The notes beneath the pieces were generated by a model that saw only the letters and a program-made list of their open reading frames with translations, made no database searches and was not told the origin of the DNA. The translations under genes and the position numbers were made by a program. From Pelovirga terrestris (GTDB taxonomy: Bacteria; Desulfobacterota; Desulfuromonadia; Desulfuromonadales; Geopsychrobacteraceae): a DNA stretch of 64,000 nucleotides. The stretch's first letter is position 1. The number at the start of each line of letters is the position of its first letter. Of the stretch, positions 44,991 through 53,144 are shown in pieces. Location of the stretch: assembly GCF_014773365.1 (NCBI RefSeq), contig NZ_JACWUN010000012.1, forward strand, positions 1-64,000. The letters are read 5' to 3'.

Positions 44991-46205
44991 ATGAAGTCAA
45001 TTCATGTCATCGGCGCGGGTATGGCGGGACAGGAAGGTTTTACCGCCCAGGCGTTAGAGCTGATCGCTGCCGGCGATATTCTTTTTGGCGCGCCCCGCCT
45101 GCTGGCCCTGTTTCCCGACTATCGGGGAGAAAAACAGCAGATCGATGATGGGTCAATGGCGGCGATGATTGAGCGTCTGCGTCATTTTGACGGCAATGCC
45201 GTGGTGCTGGCTTCGGGGGACCCGCTTTTTTTCGGTGTCGGGCGCTACCTGTTGCGCAATCTGCCCGAAACCTTGATCGATTTTCTGCCCAATGTAACGT
45301 CGGTTCAGTACGCCTTTGCCAAGATTCGTGAGCCCTGGGACGATGCCATTTTTGTTTCCACCCATAGCCGTGATGTTAAAAGTGTTGTGGATCGGGTGGT
45401 CGCCAACGATAAGGCCGCTATCCTGACCGACGAACAGGTCACACCCAAGATGATTGCCGCTGACCTGGCCGGACGTGCTCGTTTTGGTTATCGGGTCTAC
45501 CTGTGCGAGAATCTTGGAACAACGCAAGAGCGGATACGTCTGACCAGCGTCAAGGGGTTGCTGGATCTGGATGTTGCCGCGCTGAATGTGTTGATTCTGA
45601 TCCGTGAATACGAAGATGAAGAGCGACAGTCGCTGCCGGCCTTCGGTATTCCGGATGATCAGTTTTTAAGTGTCAAAAAAACCATGACCCGCGAAGAGGT
45701 GCGGGTCGTGACCCTGGCCAAGCTGCGCCTGCGCCATGATATGTGTCTGTGGGATATCGGCGCCGGTTCCGGCTCCATCAGTATCGAGGCTGACTACCTG
45801 CTGCCCCAGGGGCGGGTGTTCGCAATTGAACGCAATGATGAAAGCCTGGGTTTCCTGCGCGAGAACTTGCGTCGTTTTAACGCCCGTAACGTCACCCTGG
45901 TGACCGGCAGCGCGCCCGATTGTCTGGACGCCTTGCCCGATCCCGATCGGGTGTTTATCGGCGGCAGTGGTGGTCACCTTTGGGAGATCCTTGAGCAGGT
46001 TGACCAGCGCCTGGCGATTGGCGGATTGATTGTCCTCAATGCCGTCACCCTTGATACCCTGACAGCTACCAATGACTATTTCGATAATGCCGGCTATCAG
46101 GTCGAAGTGGTGGCACTGAACATTGCCCGCACTCGCCCGGACACCAATTACAAGATGTTTGAGGCCTATAATCCTGTCTATATTATTACTGGAATGAAAC
46201 AATAA
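44991..46205 (+). CDS. cobL: Precorrin-6Y methyltransferase/decarboxylase (CbiE-CbiT fusion)
   Basis: The 404-residue product has an N-terminal CbiE tetrapyrrole methylase (residues 1-200; IHVIGAGMAGQEGFT, ASGDPLFFGVGRYL) and a C-terminal CbiT methyltransferase (about 225-400; MTREEVRVVTLAKLRL, DIGAGSGSISIE). It methylates C5 and C15 and decarboxylates the C12 acetate of the corrin ring. AGGGAG precedes the start. No other corrin-ring gene is in the window, so it is detached from the main cluster. Confidence 0.94.
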   Translation: MKSIHVIGAGMAGQEGFTAQALELIAAGDILFGAPRLLALFPDYRGEKQQIDDGSMAAMIERLRHFDGNAVVLASGDPLFFGVGRYLLRNLPETLIDFLPNVTSVQYAFAKIREPWDDAIFVSTHSRDVKSVVDRVVANDKAAILTDEQVTPKMIAADLAGRARFGYRVYLCENLGTTQERIRLTSVKGLLDLDVAALNVLILIREYEDEERQSLPAFGIPDDQFLSVKKTMTREEVRVVTLAKLRLRHDMCLWDIGAGSGSISIEADYLLPQGRVFAIERNDESLGFLRENLRRFNARNVTLVTGSAPDCLDALPDPDRVFIGGSGGHLWEILEQVDQRLAIGGLIVLNAVTLDTLTATNDYFDNAGYQVEVVALNIARTRPDTNYKMFEAYNPVYIITGMKQ

Positions 46206-46213
46206 GTCCGATT

Positions 46214-47203
46214 GTGAGTGCCAAGGATAACCTGTCAGGTGATACTGTCCTCCCCTGGAGTGTCGGGCAGCGCCCGCTGATGCTGGCACCGATGCAGGGG
46301 CTGACCAACTCGGCCTTGCGGCGGCTGTATCTGCAGAAATATCAGCCGGATCTGGTCTTTACCGAGTTTGTCCGGGTGCAGGCTCAGACCAGAAAAAGGG
46401 TCGCTAAAAATGAGTTAAGCGATATGCAGGATCATAGCGCGGTCGCGCCGCTGGTGGTGCAACTGATCGGTAATGACCCTGAGGCCCTGGCTGATGCTGC
46501 GCTACTGTTGCAGGCGCAGGGAATACAGCACATCAACTTGAACCTGGGGTGTCCCTACGGGCGGATGACCACCGGCGCCACCGGTGGCGAACTGCTGCGC
46601 CAGCCGCAGCGGCTGGCCTTGATGCTGAAGGCGTTGCGGCGTGTTTGCCGGGGCAGTTTTTCGGTAAAATGCCGTGCCGGTTACGAGGACTTGCTTCAGT
46701 GGCAGAGTCTGCTTCCGCTGTTTGAAGAGTCCGCTGTCGATTTCATTGTCCTTCATCCCCGGACGGTAGCGCAGCGCTACAATGGTACTGCTGATCACCG
46801 GATCAGTGCCGCCATGGCGGCAGCAACCTCTCTACCGGTCATTGCCAACGGCGATATCAACTCGCCCCAAGCGGCACGGACGTTGTTGACCCGGACCGGT
46901 GTCGCCGGACTGATGATCGGTCGTGGCGCCCTGGCCGACCCGATGATTTTTCAGCGGATCCGCGGCACCGCACCCCTTGAGGTTGATCCCGCGCAGCGGA
47001 GGCGGGATCTCGGGCTCTTTATCGGCGACTTGTGGCCTGACTATCTGCAGAAATTTTGTGGTGAACGCCAGGCGCTGATGAAGATCAAGGACGTGCTGAA
47101 TTTTATTCCCGATGTCGATCTGCAGCGGGATCTCGGCAAGCTTAAGCGAACAACATCCGGCGCGGCCTTTCTCGCCAGACTGCAGCATACCTTTCCGGTT
47201 TAG
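46214..47203 (+). CDS. tRNA-dihydrouridine synthase family
   Basis: The 329-residue FMN-barrel protein has LMLAPMQGLTNSALRRL, the active-site cysteine in NLGCPYGRMTTGATGG, and GLMIGRGALADP. The TEFVRVQ stretch recalls DusC, but the exact class is uncertain. It reduces uridine in tRNA with NADPH. It probably starts with GTG at 46214, eight bases after the cobL stop. Confidence 0.9.
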   Translation: MSAKDNLSGDTVLPWSVGQRPLMLAPMQGLTNSALRRLYLQKYQPDLVFTEFVRVQAQTRKRVAKNELSDMQDHSAVAPLVVQLIGNDPEALADAALLLQAQGIQHINLNLGCPYGRMTTGATGGELLRQPQRLALMLKALRRVCRGSFSVKCRAGYEDLLQWQSLLPLFEESAVDFIVLHPRTVAQRYNGTADHRISAAMAAATSLPVIANGDINSPQAARTLLTRTGVAGLMIGRGALADPMIFQRIRGTAPLEVDPAQRRRDLGLFIGDLWPDYLQKFCGERQALMKIKDVLNFIPDVDLQRDLGKLKRTTSGAAFLARLQHTFPV

Positions 47204-47299
47204 CCAATCCCTGATTATCTTTTTTTAAAAATCCCTCAAAAATAGTGTCATTGTAGTGGTTTAGCCTCCCCCTGTCCACAACAAATCAACAGGTATCTG

Positions 47300-47345
47300 A
47301 CAAGATGTAGTATTAACTTTCTGACTCATCTACTAGATATAGTGT
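47300..47345 (+). promoter_or_regulatory. Tandem NrdR boxes upstream of nrdD
   Basis: Two sites, ACAAGATGTAGTAT at 47300-47313 and ACTAGATATAGTGT at 47332-47345, resemble the NrdR consensus (ACACTATATCTTGTGT-like). They are 32 bases apart start to start, about three helical turns, as usual for this repressor. They imply control of the anaerobic reductase operon by cellular dATP/ATP levels. The remaining gap 47204-47496 shows no gene. Confidence 0.75.
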
Positions 47346-47496
47346 TTTAGTCATTGTCTTGGTGTTGTTGCCTGTGCTAGCCTCTGCTACTGTGATTTTT
47401 CCAGTTGTACGCATCGATAAGGGGGGATGCCCCTTGTTGATAACCGCTGTTTTTATTGACGGGTGACCTTGGGTCACGACTGTTGGGAGAGAGGGT

Positions 47497-49485
47497 ATGC
47501 TGACATATATTCGTAAGCGCGATGGGCGTTTGGCCCCTTACGACGAAAACAAGATCACCCAGGCGATTTGCAATGCGGTTAAAGCCGTGGGGGGGAGCGA
47601 TTTTGAAAAGCCGGCGGAAATTACCCGTCAGGTCGGTGGTATCCTCGCTGTTCTTTATAAGGACAACAACCTCCCTTCCGTTGAGAATGTCCAGGATCTG
47701 GTCGAGAAAATCCTGATTGAAAACGGCCATGCCCAGACCGCCAAAGCCTACATCCTCTATCGTAAACAGCGTGAAGGCTTGCGGCGCACCCAGGAATTTA
47801 TGGAAGAGTCGATCGCTTCGATCGATTCCTATCTGGTGCGGGAGGACTGGCGGGTCAACGAAAATGCCAATATGGGCTATTCCCTGCAGGGGCTCAATAA
47901 TCATATCGCTGCCAATATTACCAGTAACTACTGGCTCAATAAAATTTACCCCGAGGATATTGCTCGCGCTCATCGTGAAGGCGATTTTCACATTCACGAT
48001 CTGGGAATGCTGTCGGTTTATTGCTGTGGCTGGGATCTGAAGGATCTGCTCCTGAAAGGTTTCTGTGGTGCTTACGGCAAGGTTCAGAGTGATCCGCCCA
48101 AACATTTCCGTACTGCCCTTGGTCAGGTGGTCAATTTCTTTTATACCCTGCAGGGAGAAGCGGCGGGGGCCCAGGCCTTTGCCGGCTTTGATACCCTGCT
48201 GGCACCCTTTATTGCCTATGACCAGTTGAGCTACAAGGAAATCCGTCAGTGCCTGCAGGAGTTTGTTTTTAATATGAACGTGCCGACCCGGGTTGGCTTC
48301 CAGACCCCCTTTACCAACATCACCATGGATATGATGGTGCCTGCCAATATGGCCGCTGAAGCGGTGGTGATCGGTGGCCGTCTGATGGATCGCTGTTATG
48401 GTGAGTTCCAGGCGGAGATGGATCTGTTCAATCAGGCCTTCTGCGAGGTGATGATGGAAGGAGATGCCTCGGGAAGGATCTTCTCGTTTCCGATTCCGAC
48501 CTACAACATCACCAAAGATCTCGACTGGGATAGTGATCGACTGCGCCCGGTGTTTGAAATGACTGCCAAGTACGGCATCCCTTATTTCAGCAATTTTGTT
48601 AACTCCGACATGGATCCGGAGGATGCCCGTTCCATGTGCTGTCGTTTGCGCTTGGATAACCGCGAACTGCGTCGCCGCGGCGGTGGCCTATTCGGCTCCA
48701 ATCCGATGACCGGATCGATCGGGGTGGTGACCGTCAATCTGCCGCGCGCTGCCTATCTGGCTGCAACCACGGCCGACTTTTTCAGTCGCATCAGCGAGTT
48801 GATGGACAGCGCCTTCCGTTCCCTGGAGATCAAACGTAAACAACTTGAACGTTTTACCGAAGAGGGCCTCTATCCTTACAGCAAGTTTTATCTGGATTCA
48901 ATCCGCCAGCGTAGCGGCAACTACTGGGATAACCACTTTTCCACTATCGGACTGATCGGCATGCATGAAGCTTGTCTTAACCTGATTGGCGCAGGGATCG
49001 ACAGTGTCGCAGGGCAGGCACTGGCCAAAGAGACCCTGGATTTTATGCGCCGGCAGCTCGAGGCCTTTCAGGATAAAACCGGCCATCTGTACAATCTTGA
49101 GGCAACCCCGGCCGAAGGAACCAGCTTCCGTCTTGCCAGTGGGGACCGCAAGCGCTTCCCCGATATTCATTGTGCCGGCACCAGCGAACCCTATTACACC
49201 AACTCAACCCAGCTGCCGGTGGGTACTACAGAAGATATCTTTGCTGCCCTGACCCATCAGGATGACTTGCAGACCCGCTATACCGGGGGTACGGTTTTTC
49301 ACGGCTTTCTTGGTGAGCGGCTTGAGGACTGGCGCAGCGCGCGTCTGCTGGTCAGGCGGATCGCGGAAAATTTCCATTTGCCCTATTTTACCTTGAGCCC
49401 GACTTTTACTATTTGTCCTGTCCATGGATATATCAGTGGTGAGCACTTTGCCTGTCCCCATGAACATGTTGAGCGGGCCGCCTGA
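47497..49485 (+). CDS. nrdD: Class III ribonucleotide reductase, catalytic chain without glycyl-radical tail
   Basis: The 662-residue product begins with an ATP cone (residues 3-90; IRKRDGRLAPYDENKI), followed by the NrdD barrel with substrate and allosteric-site segments. It ends in TICPVHGYISGEHFACPHEH, the first half of the C-terminal zinc site. The glycyl-radical loop that should follow is missing; it is encoded by a separate gene at 49674-49820. Reduction of ribonucleotides should therefore need both polypeptides and the activase NrdG. The stop is followed after two bases by a palindromic repeat. Tandem NrdR boxes lie upstream. Confidence 0.93.
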   Translation: MLTYIRKRDGRLAPYDENKITQAICNAVKAVGGSDFEKPAEITRQVGGILAVLYKDNNLPSVENVQDLVEKILIENGHAQTAKAYILYRKQREGLRRTQEFMEESIASIDSYLVREDWRVNENANMGYSLQGLNNHIAANITSNYWLNKIYPEDIARAHREGDFHIHDLGMLSVYCCGWDLKDLLLKGFCGAYGKVQSDPPKHFRTALGQVVNFFYTLQGEAAGAQAFAGFDTLLAPFIAYDQLSYKEIRQCLQEFVFNMNVPTRVGFQTPFTNITMDMMVPANMAAEAVVIGGRLMDRCYGEFQAEMDLFNQAFCEVMMEGDASGRIFSFPIPTYNITKDLDWDSDRLRPVFEMTAKYGIPYFSNFVNSDMDPEDARSMCCRLRLDNRELRRRGGGLFGSNPMTGSIGVVTVNLPRAAYLAATTADFFSRISELMDSAFRSLEIKRKQLERFTEEGLYPYSKFYLDSIRQRSGNYWDNHFSTIGLIGMHEACLNLIGAGIDSVAGQALAKETLDFMRRQLEAFQDKTGHLYNLEATPAEGTSFRLASGDRKRFPDIHCAGTSEPYYTNSTQLPVGTTEDIFAALTHQDDLQTRYTGGTVFHGFLGERLEDWRSARLLVRRIAENFHLPYFTLSPTFTICPVHGYISGEHFACPHEHVERAA

Positions 49486-49487
49486 TT

Positions 49488-49613
49488 GGTGGCGTCGCAA
49501 AAACTCACCAACGGCTGCGTTGCCACCATTGTCTCACTGCTTCGACGTACGTAAGTACGCCTCATTGTTCAACAATGGCGCGCCTTGCCTTTGGCGCTTT
49601 TTGCTTAGCCACC
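49488..49613. repeat. Palindromic repeat of the GGCGTCGCAAAAA type inside the nrd operon
   Basis: A 126-bp element with imperfect inverted ends (GGTGGCGTCGCAAAAA and TTTTTGCTTAGCCACC) and a near-symmetric centre CGACGTACGTAAGTACGCC. It begins two bases after the nrdD stop. A second small hairpin GATGCTTT-N5-AAAGCATC follows at 49620-49640. Confidence 0.75.
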
Positions 49614-49673
49614 CAACCTGATGCTTTTTGCGAAAGCATCCACATGACCCTGAAATAATAACAGGAGGAAATA

Positions 49674-49820
49674 ATGGCAACCAGATGTGATTCAAAGACC
49701 GAAGTATATTCGCGGGTGTGTGGATTTTTCCGCCCGGTGCAGCAATGGAATCGGGGTAAAAAGGAAGAGTTCAAGGATCGCTCCGAATATATTGTCGCAC
49801 CGACCGAGTTGAAGCGCTGA
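49674..49820 (+). CDS. Separate glycyl-radical polypeptide of the class III ribonucleotide reductase
   Basis: A 48-residue protein whose middle is the NrdD C-terminus: CDSKTEVYSRVCGFF with the radical glycine at residue 17 (RVCG), then RPVQQWNRGKKEEFKDR. It contains one cysteine (residue 5) that would complete the zinc site begun at the end of nrdD. It has its own strong ribosome-binding site, AGGAGG seven bases before the ATG, so it is a true translation unit and not an untranslated remnant. Its stop overlaps the apparent nrdG start (CTGA). By analogy with the autonomous glycyl-radical protein GrcA it may dock onto NrdD. Confidence 0.88.
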   Translation: MATRCDSKTEVYSRVCGFFRPVQQWNRGKKEEFKDRSEYIVAPTELKR

Positions 49821-50521
49821 AACCGATTTCTATTAAAGGGTTCCAGGGTACCAGCCTGCTCGATTTTCCCGGGCGGGTAGCGTCCCTGGTGTTTACCGGT
49901 GGCTGTAACCTGACCTGCCCCTTTTGTCATAATGGCGGGCTGGTGTTAGAACCTGACGGCTACCCGGATATCCCTCTAGACGAGTTGCTGGCAGATCTCA
50001 AGGCACGCAGGAACTTCATCGATGGGGTCGTTGTATCGGGCGGAGAACCGACCATCGAAGCCGGTCTGCCGGCATTTTTAGCTGAGCTTAAAAGGCTGGA
50101 TCTGCAGGTCAAGCTCGACACCAACGGGCTTTTACCCAAGGTCATTGCCCATCTGCTCGAACATCATCTGCTGGATTATATTGCCGTTGATATTAAAACG
50201 TCCCCCGAGCGCTATTCCGAACTGCACAGCGTCGCGGTTGATCCCGCCGGTCTTATCGCAACCGTCGAGTTGCTGAGCCAGGTTGCGATTGAGGTTGAAT
50301 ATCGCACCACTTGTATCCCCGGGTTGGTAACCCGGCAGGAGATTGACGCGATCGGAGACCTGCTGCGCGGAGCACCCCTGTGGGTGTTGCAGCAGTATGT
50401 TGCCGAGCATGCCATGGATACAGACTGGCAAGGGCTGGAAAAATACCCGCCGGAGCAGTTGCAGCAGTTCGCTGCCGGTGCGCAAGAGTATGTGCAGCAG
50501 GTGCAGGTGCGCGGAATCTAA
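49817..50521 (+). CDS. nrdG: Anaerobic ribonucleotide reductase activating protein NrdG
   Basis: A radical SAM enzyme of 234 residues with CNLTCPFC at residues 30-37 (cluster ligands), GGEPT and a conserved N-terminal IKGFQGTSLLDFPGR. It makes the glycyl radical on the reductase. The conserved N-terminus requires a start before the GTG at 49889. The only suitable codon is CTG at 49817, which overlaps the stop of the preceding gene as CTGA, so initiation is probably by translational coupling. This start is an inference; the gene itself is certain. Confidence 0.9.
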   Translation: MKPISIKGFQGTSLLDFPGRVASLVFTGGCNLTCPFCHNGGLVLEPDGYPDIPLDELLADLKARRNFIDGVVVSGGEPTIEAGLPAFLAELKRLDLQVKLDTNGLLPKVIAHLLEHHLLDYIAVDIKTSPERYSELHSVAVDPAGLIATVELLSQVAIEVEYRTTCIPGLVTRQEIDAIGDLLRGAPLWVLQQYVAEHAMDTDWQGLEKYPPEQLQQFAAGAQEYVQQVQVRGI

Positions 50522-50548
50522 AAACGCCGGATCATCGCAACGCAGTTG

Positions 50549-50705
50549 GTAACTGTTCAGCACCCGGTTGGGAATCCTATGTCAAGGGACGCGATTGTTT
50601 CCCGTTGGGTCATCCATGACCGCTTTGTGTCGCCGTCCATGGCGACACAAAGCCTTGCCGGAGGATCCAAAGACCCTGCGCGAAGGACTGCAGCTGAATA
50701 ATTAC
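50549..50705. repeat. Long palindromic element, copy D
   Basis: This copy has termini GTAACTGTTCAGC and GCTGAATAATTAC, the central GTCGCC/GGCGAC hairpin, and an extra 12 bases (GATTGTTTCCCG) in the left arm. Its right end contains the stop codon of the convergent cytochrome gene at 50702. Confidence 0.75.
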
Positions 50706-50953
50706 TGCAGTTTATGACAGAACAAGCACCTAAAGGTGGTGGGGTGATTCTCCGAGAAGGGGACCATCTCTTCGTTGTGACAATCAGTACAGGATGCTTC
50801 TGCGGCTTTTCGCCCCTCTTTTGCTGCGATCTCATAAAAAGACTCATGGGTTTCGTCCCGCGGAACCGGGGCCGTTGTCTCTTCCGGAGCCATCCACAAA
50901 AAAGTGACGATGGCTATCGCTCCGAGTAGAAGAAAAATATCGCGTTTTTTCAT
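50702..50953 (-). CDS. Small membrane-anchored di-haem c-type cytochrome
   Basis: An 83-residue protein with one N-terminal hydrophobic segment (residues 5-21) and two CxxCH haem motifs (CTDCH, CLFCH). The segment may be an uncleaved anchor or a signal peptide. It would carry electrons at the periplasmic face. The stop codon lies inside palindromic element D. The membrane protein gene at 51004-51336 lies 50 bases upstream on the same strand and could be its partner. Confidence 0.85.
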   Translation of the reverse strand: MKKRDIFLLLGAIAIVTFLWMAPEETTAPVPRDETHESFYEIAAKEGRKAAEASCTDCHNEEMVPFSENHPTTFRCLFCHKLQ

Positions 50954-51003
50954 AACTTGACTCCGATTTCAAGGTCGTTTAAACGAAAGCGTTTTAGACG
51001 TCT

Positions 51004-51336
51004 TCATTCTGTTTTAATAAACAGCAAATAAATGAACAACATCACCGCGACGGCACCACCAATGACGATAATATAAAGCCCTCCACCTTCAAGCCCTTCA
51101 GTGCCGGTGCCTTTGGCCAATGTCAATGAAATGGTAAGGATAAAGCCGCCGAGGCCGGCAACAACGGCAGAAATGGCGCGCCAGCCGATCATATAGGTAA
51201 TGAGAATGACAGCAATAAAAATGCCGATGAACCAGGGACTGCTGTGCAGATCGCCGACGTTCCAGGCGTTGAGTTGCTCAATGAGCCGATCCGTACGAAA
51301 TTTTTCAAAAAAATCAGCGATCGTTTCCCCGTTCAT
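51004..51336 (-). CDS. Three-helix membrane protein beside the cytochrome
   Basis: A 110-residue protein with an amphipathic N-terminus (about 30 residues) followed by three membrane helices. The last two are separated by a glycine-rich loop (GTGTEGLEGGG). The start at 51336 follows GGAGG; an ATG four codons earlier overlaps that site. Together with the downstream di-haem cytochrome it may form a small respiratory module, but no known family is recognised. Confidence 0.65.
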   Translation of the reverse strand: MNGETIADFFEKFRTDRLIEQLNAWNVGDLHSSPWFIGIFIAVILITYMIGWRAISAVVAGLGGFILTISLTLAKGTGTEGLEGGGLYIIVIGGAVAVMLFIYLLFIKTE

Positions 51337-51532
51337 CGAATCCTCCACGAAGATGTGCTGAAAAGCCTGCTAATACTAGCAGATCGTTGCCTTGCAAAAA
51401 AGCACTAATGTCAGATCGCAGTGGTGTCACCCGCAGTCTTGACTTTGACCATCTCCTTCTCTACCATGACCCGTCACGTCAGAGCCCTGGAAGGCGCTGT
51501 TTTTTCGAGATGAATTGTCGGTGGAGACTGTG

Positions 51533-52327
51533 GTGCTGGGTAAGGCAATAGGTATTTTTGATTCCGGGGTCGGCGGTTTGACCGTCTTTAAAGAGGTAGC
51601 TGACCTGCTGCCGCGCGAAAACCTCATCTATCTGGGGGACACAGCACGGGTTCCCTACGGCAGCAAAAGTGTCAAGACGGTTCAGCGCTATGCGCTGGAG
51701 GCAGCTGAGTTTCTTGTAGATCGTGGCGTAAAACTGCTGGTTGTTGCTTGTAACACCGCATCAGCAGTGGCTCTGGAGCAACTGCGCGAGCGTTTTCAGT
51801 TGCCGGTCATCGGTGTTATTGAGCCAGGTGCCCGGCGTGCTTGTGCCAGTCGTAACCGCCGCATCGGCGTTATCGGTACCGAGGGTACCATCAACAGTGG
51901 ACGCTATCCCCAGGCGATCAGTGCCCTGGTGCCTGATGCCCGGATCTTTTCGATTGCGTGTCCGCTGTTTGTTCCCCTGGCCGAGGAGGGGTGGGCTGAA
52001 CACGAGATTGCCCGACTCACCGCCCTTGAGTATCTGCAACCGCTGCTTAAGGCGCAGATTGACACCCTGGTTCTTGGTTGTACCCATTACCCGCTGTTAC
52101 ATAATACCTTGCGTGGTATCTTCGGCGCTGATGTTCTGCTGGTTGATTCAGCTGAGGAGACAGCCAAAACCGTTCAGCAGTTATTTTGCCGGCAGGGACT
52201 TGAAAATCCCGATAGCGGTGGCCGTCGCGAATTTTATGTGACCGACGTACCAACCCGTTTTGAGCGGGTAGGCCAGGCCTTTTTGGGCGCAGAACTGGGA
52301 CGGGTTGTTCAGGTCGAGATTGGTTAA
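51533..52327 (+). CDS. murI: Glutamate racemase
   Basis: The product of about 264 residues has IGIFDSGVGGLTV, the two catalytic cysteine motifs VVACNTASAVAL and LVLGCTHYPLL, and the GVIEPGARRA block. It makes D-glutamate for peptidoglycan. Several in-frame GTG or TTG starts exist (51515, 51530, 51533); GGAG at 51523 fits 51533 best. Confidence 0.95.
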   Translation: MLGKAIGIFDSGVGGLTVFKEVADLLPRENLIYLGDTARVPYGSKSVKTVQRYALEAAEFLVDRGVKLLVVACNTASAVALEQLRERFQLPVIGVIEPGARRACASRNRRIGVIGTEGTINSGRYPQAISALVPDARIFSIACPLFVPLAEEGWAEHEIARLTALEYLQPLLKAQIDTLVLGCTHYPLLHNTLRGIFGADVLLVDSAEETAKTVQQLFCRQGLENPDSGGRREFYVTDVPTRFERVGQAFLGAELGRVVQVEIG

Positions 52328-52353
52328 GGCGAGTAAACAGGGAAGGACGATTG

Positions 52354-53004
52354 ATGAAACGAGTGGTTTTCATCCTGGCCGCAGTGCTGATCACCGGCAT
52401 TGCTCTCGGGTATATCCTCGGCTGGTTTTTTCAGGCCGCCAGAGATGAAGAGGCGCCGGTTCCCGAATTAATCGAGGAAACCCTGGCAGAGCGGGAAGTC
52501 ACCCTGTACTTTGCCGATCCTCGGGGGCGTTACCTGGCCAGGGAGACGACCATCATCAGTGGTTGTGAGGATGATCGTGATTGTGTCCGTGCTCTGCTTG
52601 AACAGCTGATCAACGGACCAAGGGGTGACAATGTGCGAGTGCTGCCGGCGGCGACGCGGATCGAAGGGGTGGAGCTGGAAAATGATCTGGTGCGGATCAA
52701 TTTTTCACGCCATTTAGTCGATCATCATCCCGGTGGCAGTATCACCGAGCTGCTGTCAATCTATAGTCTGATCAACAGTTTGAGCGAAAGTTTCCCCTAC
52801 CTGCGGCAGATGCAGATTCTGGTGGAAGGGGAGGTGCGCCAGACGTTGAAAGGGCACGTGCGGATTGATCACCCGGTCTACGCGGATTACACCTTGACCG
52901 AACCTCCGCGCATCGATGGCGGCGATAACCCGCCAACGCATGATGAAAAAGACTATCGCGAGATTGAACGGTTGATCGAGGAGGCTACCATCGATGCGAA
53001 TTGA
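52354..53004 (+). CDS. GerMN-domain membrane-anchored protein
   Basis: A 216-residue protein with an N-terminal membrane anchor (residues 4-24) and a GerMN domain (about 45-165: VTLYFADPRGRYL, ALLEQLINGPR, VRINFSRHLVDHHPGGS, LLSIYSLINSL). GerMN domains occur in sporulation and cell-envelope proteins; in this Gram-negative context a periplasmic role linked to murI, 27 bases upstream, is likely but unproven. The ATG at 52354 follows GGAAGGA. Confidence 0.82.
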   Translation: MKRVVFILAAVLITGIALGYILGWFFQAARDEEAPVPELIEETLAEREVTLYFADPRGRYLARETTIISGCEDDRDCVRALLEQLINGPRGDNVRVLPAATRIEGVELENDLVRINFSRHLVDHHPGGSITELLSIYSLINSLSESFPYLRQMQILVEGEVRQTLKGHVRIDHPVYADYTLTEPPRIDGGDNPPTHDEKDYREIERLIEEATIDAN

Positions 53005-53144
53005 ACGGTTCTCCCGTTTTAACACTACTTTTGTCGCCATTGATTGTGCTCAAATAGTCCTCAGCCGACTTCTTCTTGCTCAGCCGCCAGAGGTTGCAGT
53101 ATAAATAGAAAAATTCGAATGCTGCGGCACATCAAGGAGCCAGG

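Noticed and set aside
49483-49560. Read-through or selenocysteine at the nrdD TGA to restore a full-length reductase
   Set aside because: The frame after TGA encodes repeat sequence (starting LVASQKLTNG) and soon stops at TAA. It does not reach the glycyl-radical sequence, which has its own start.
49889-50521. Start of nrdG at the GTG at 49889
   Set aside because: This start would remove the conserved IKGFQGTSLLDFPGR segment that is clearly encoded in frame just upstream.
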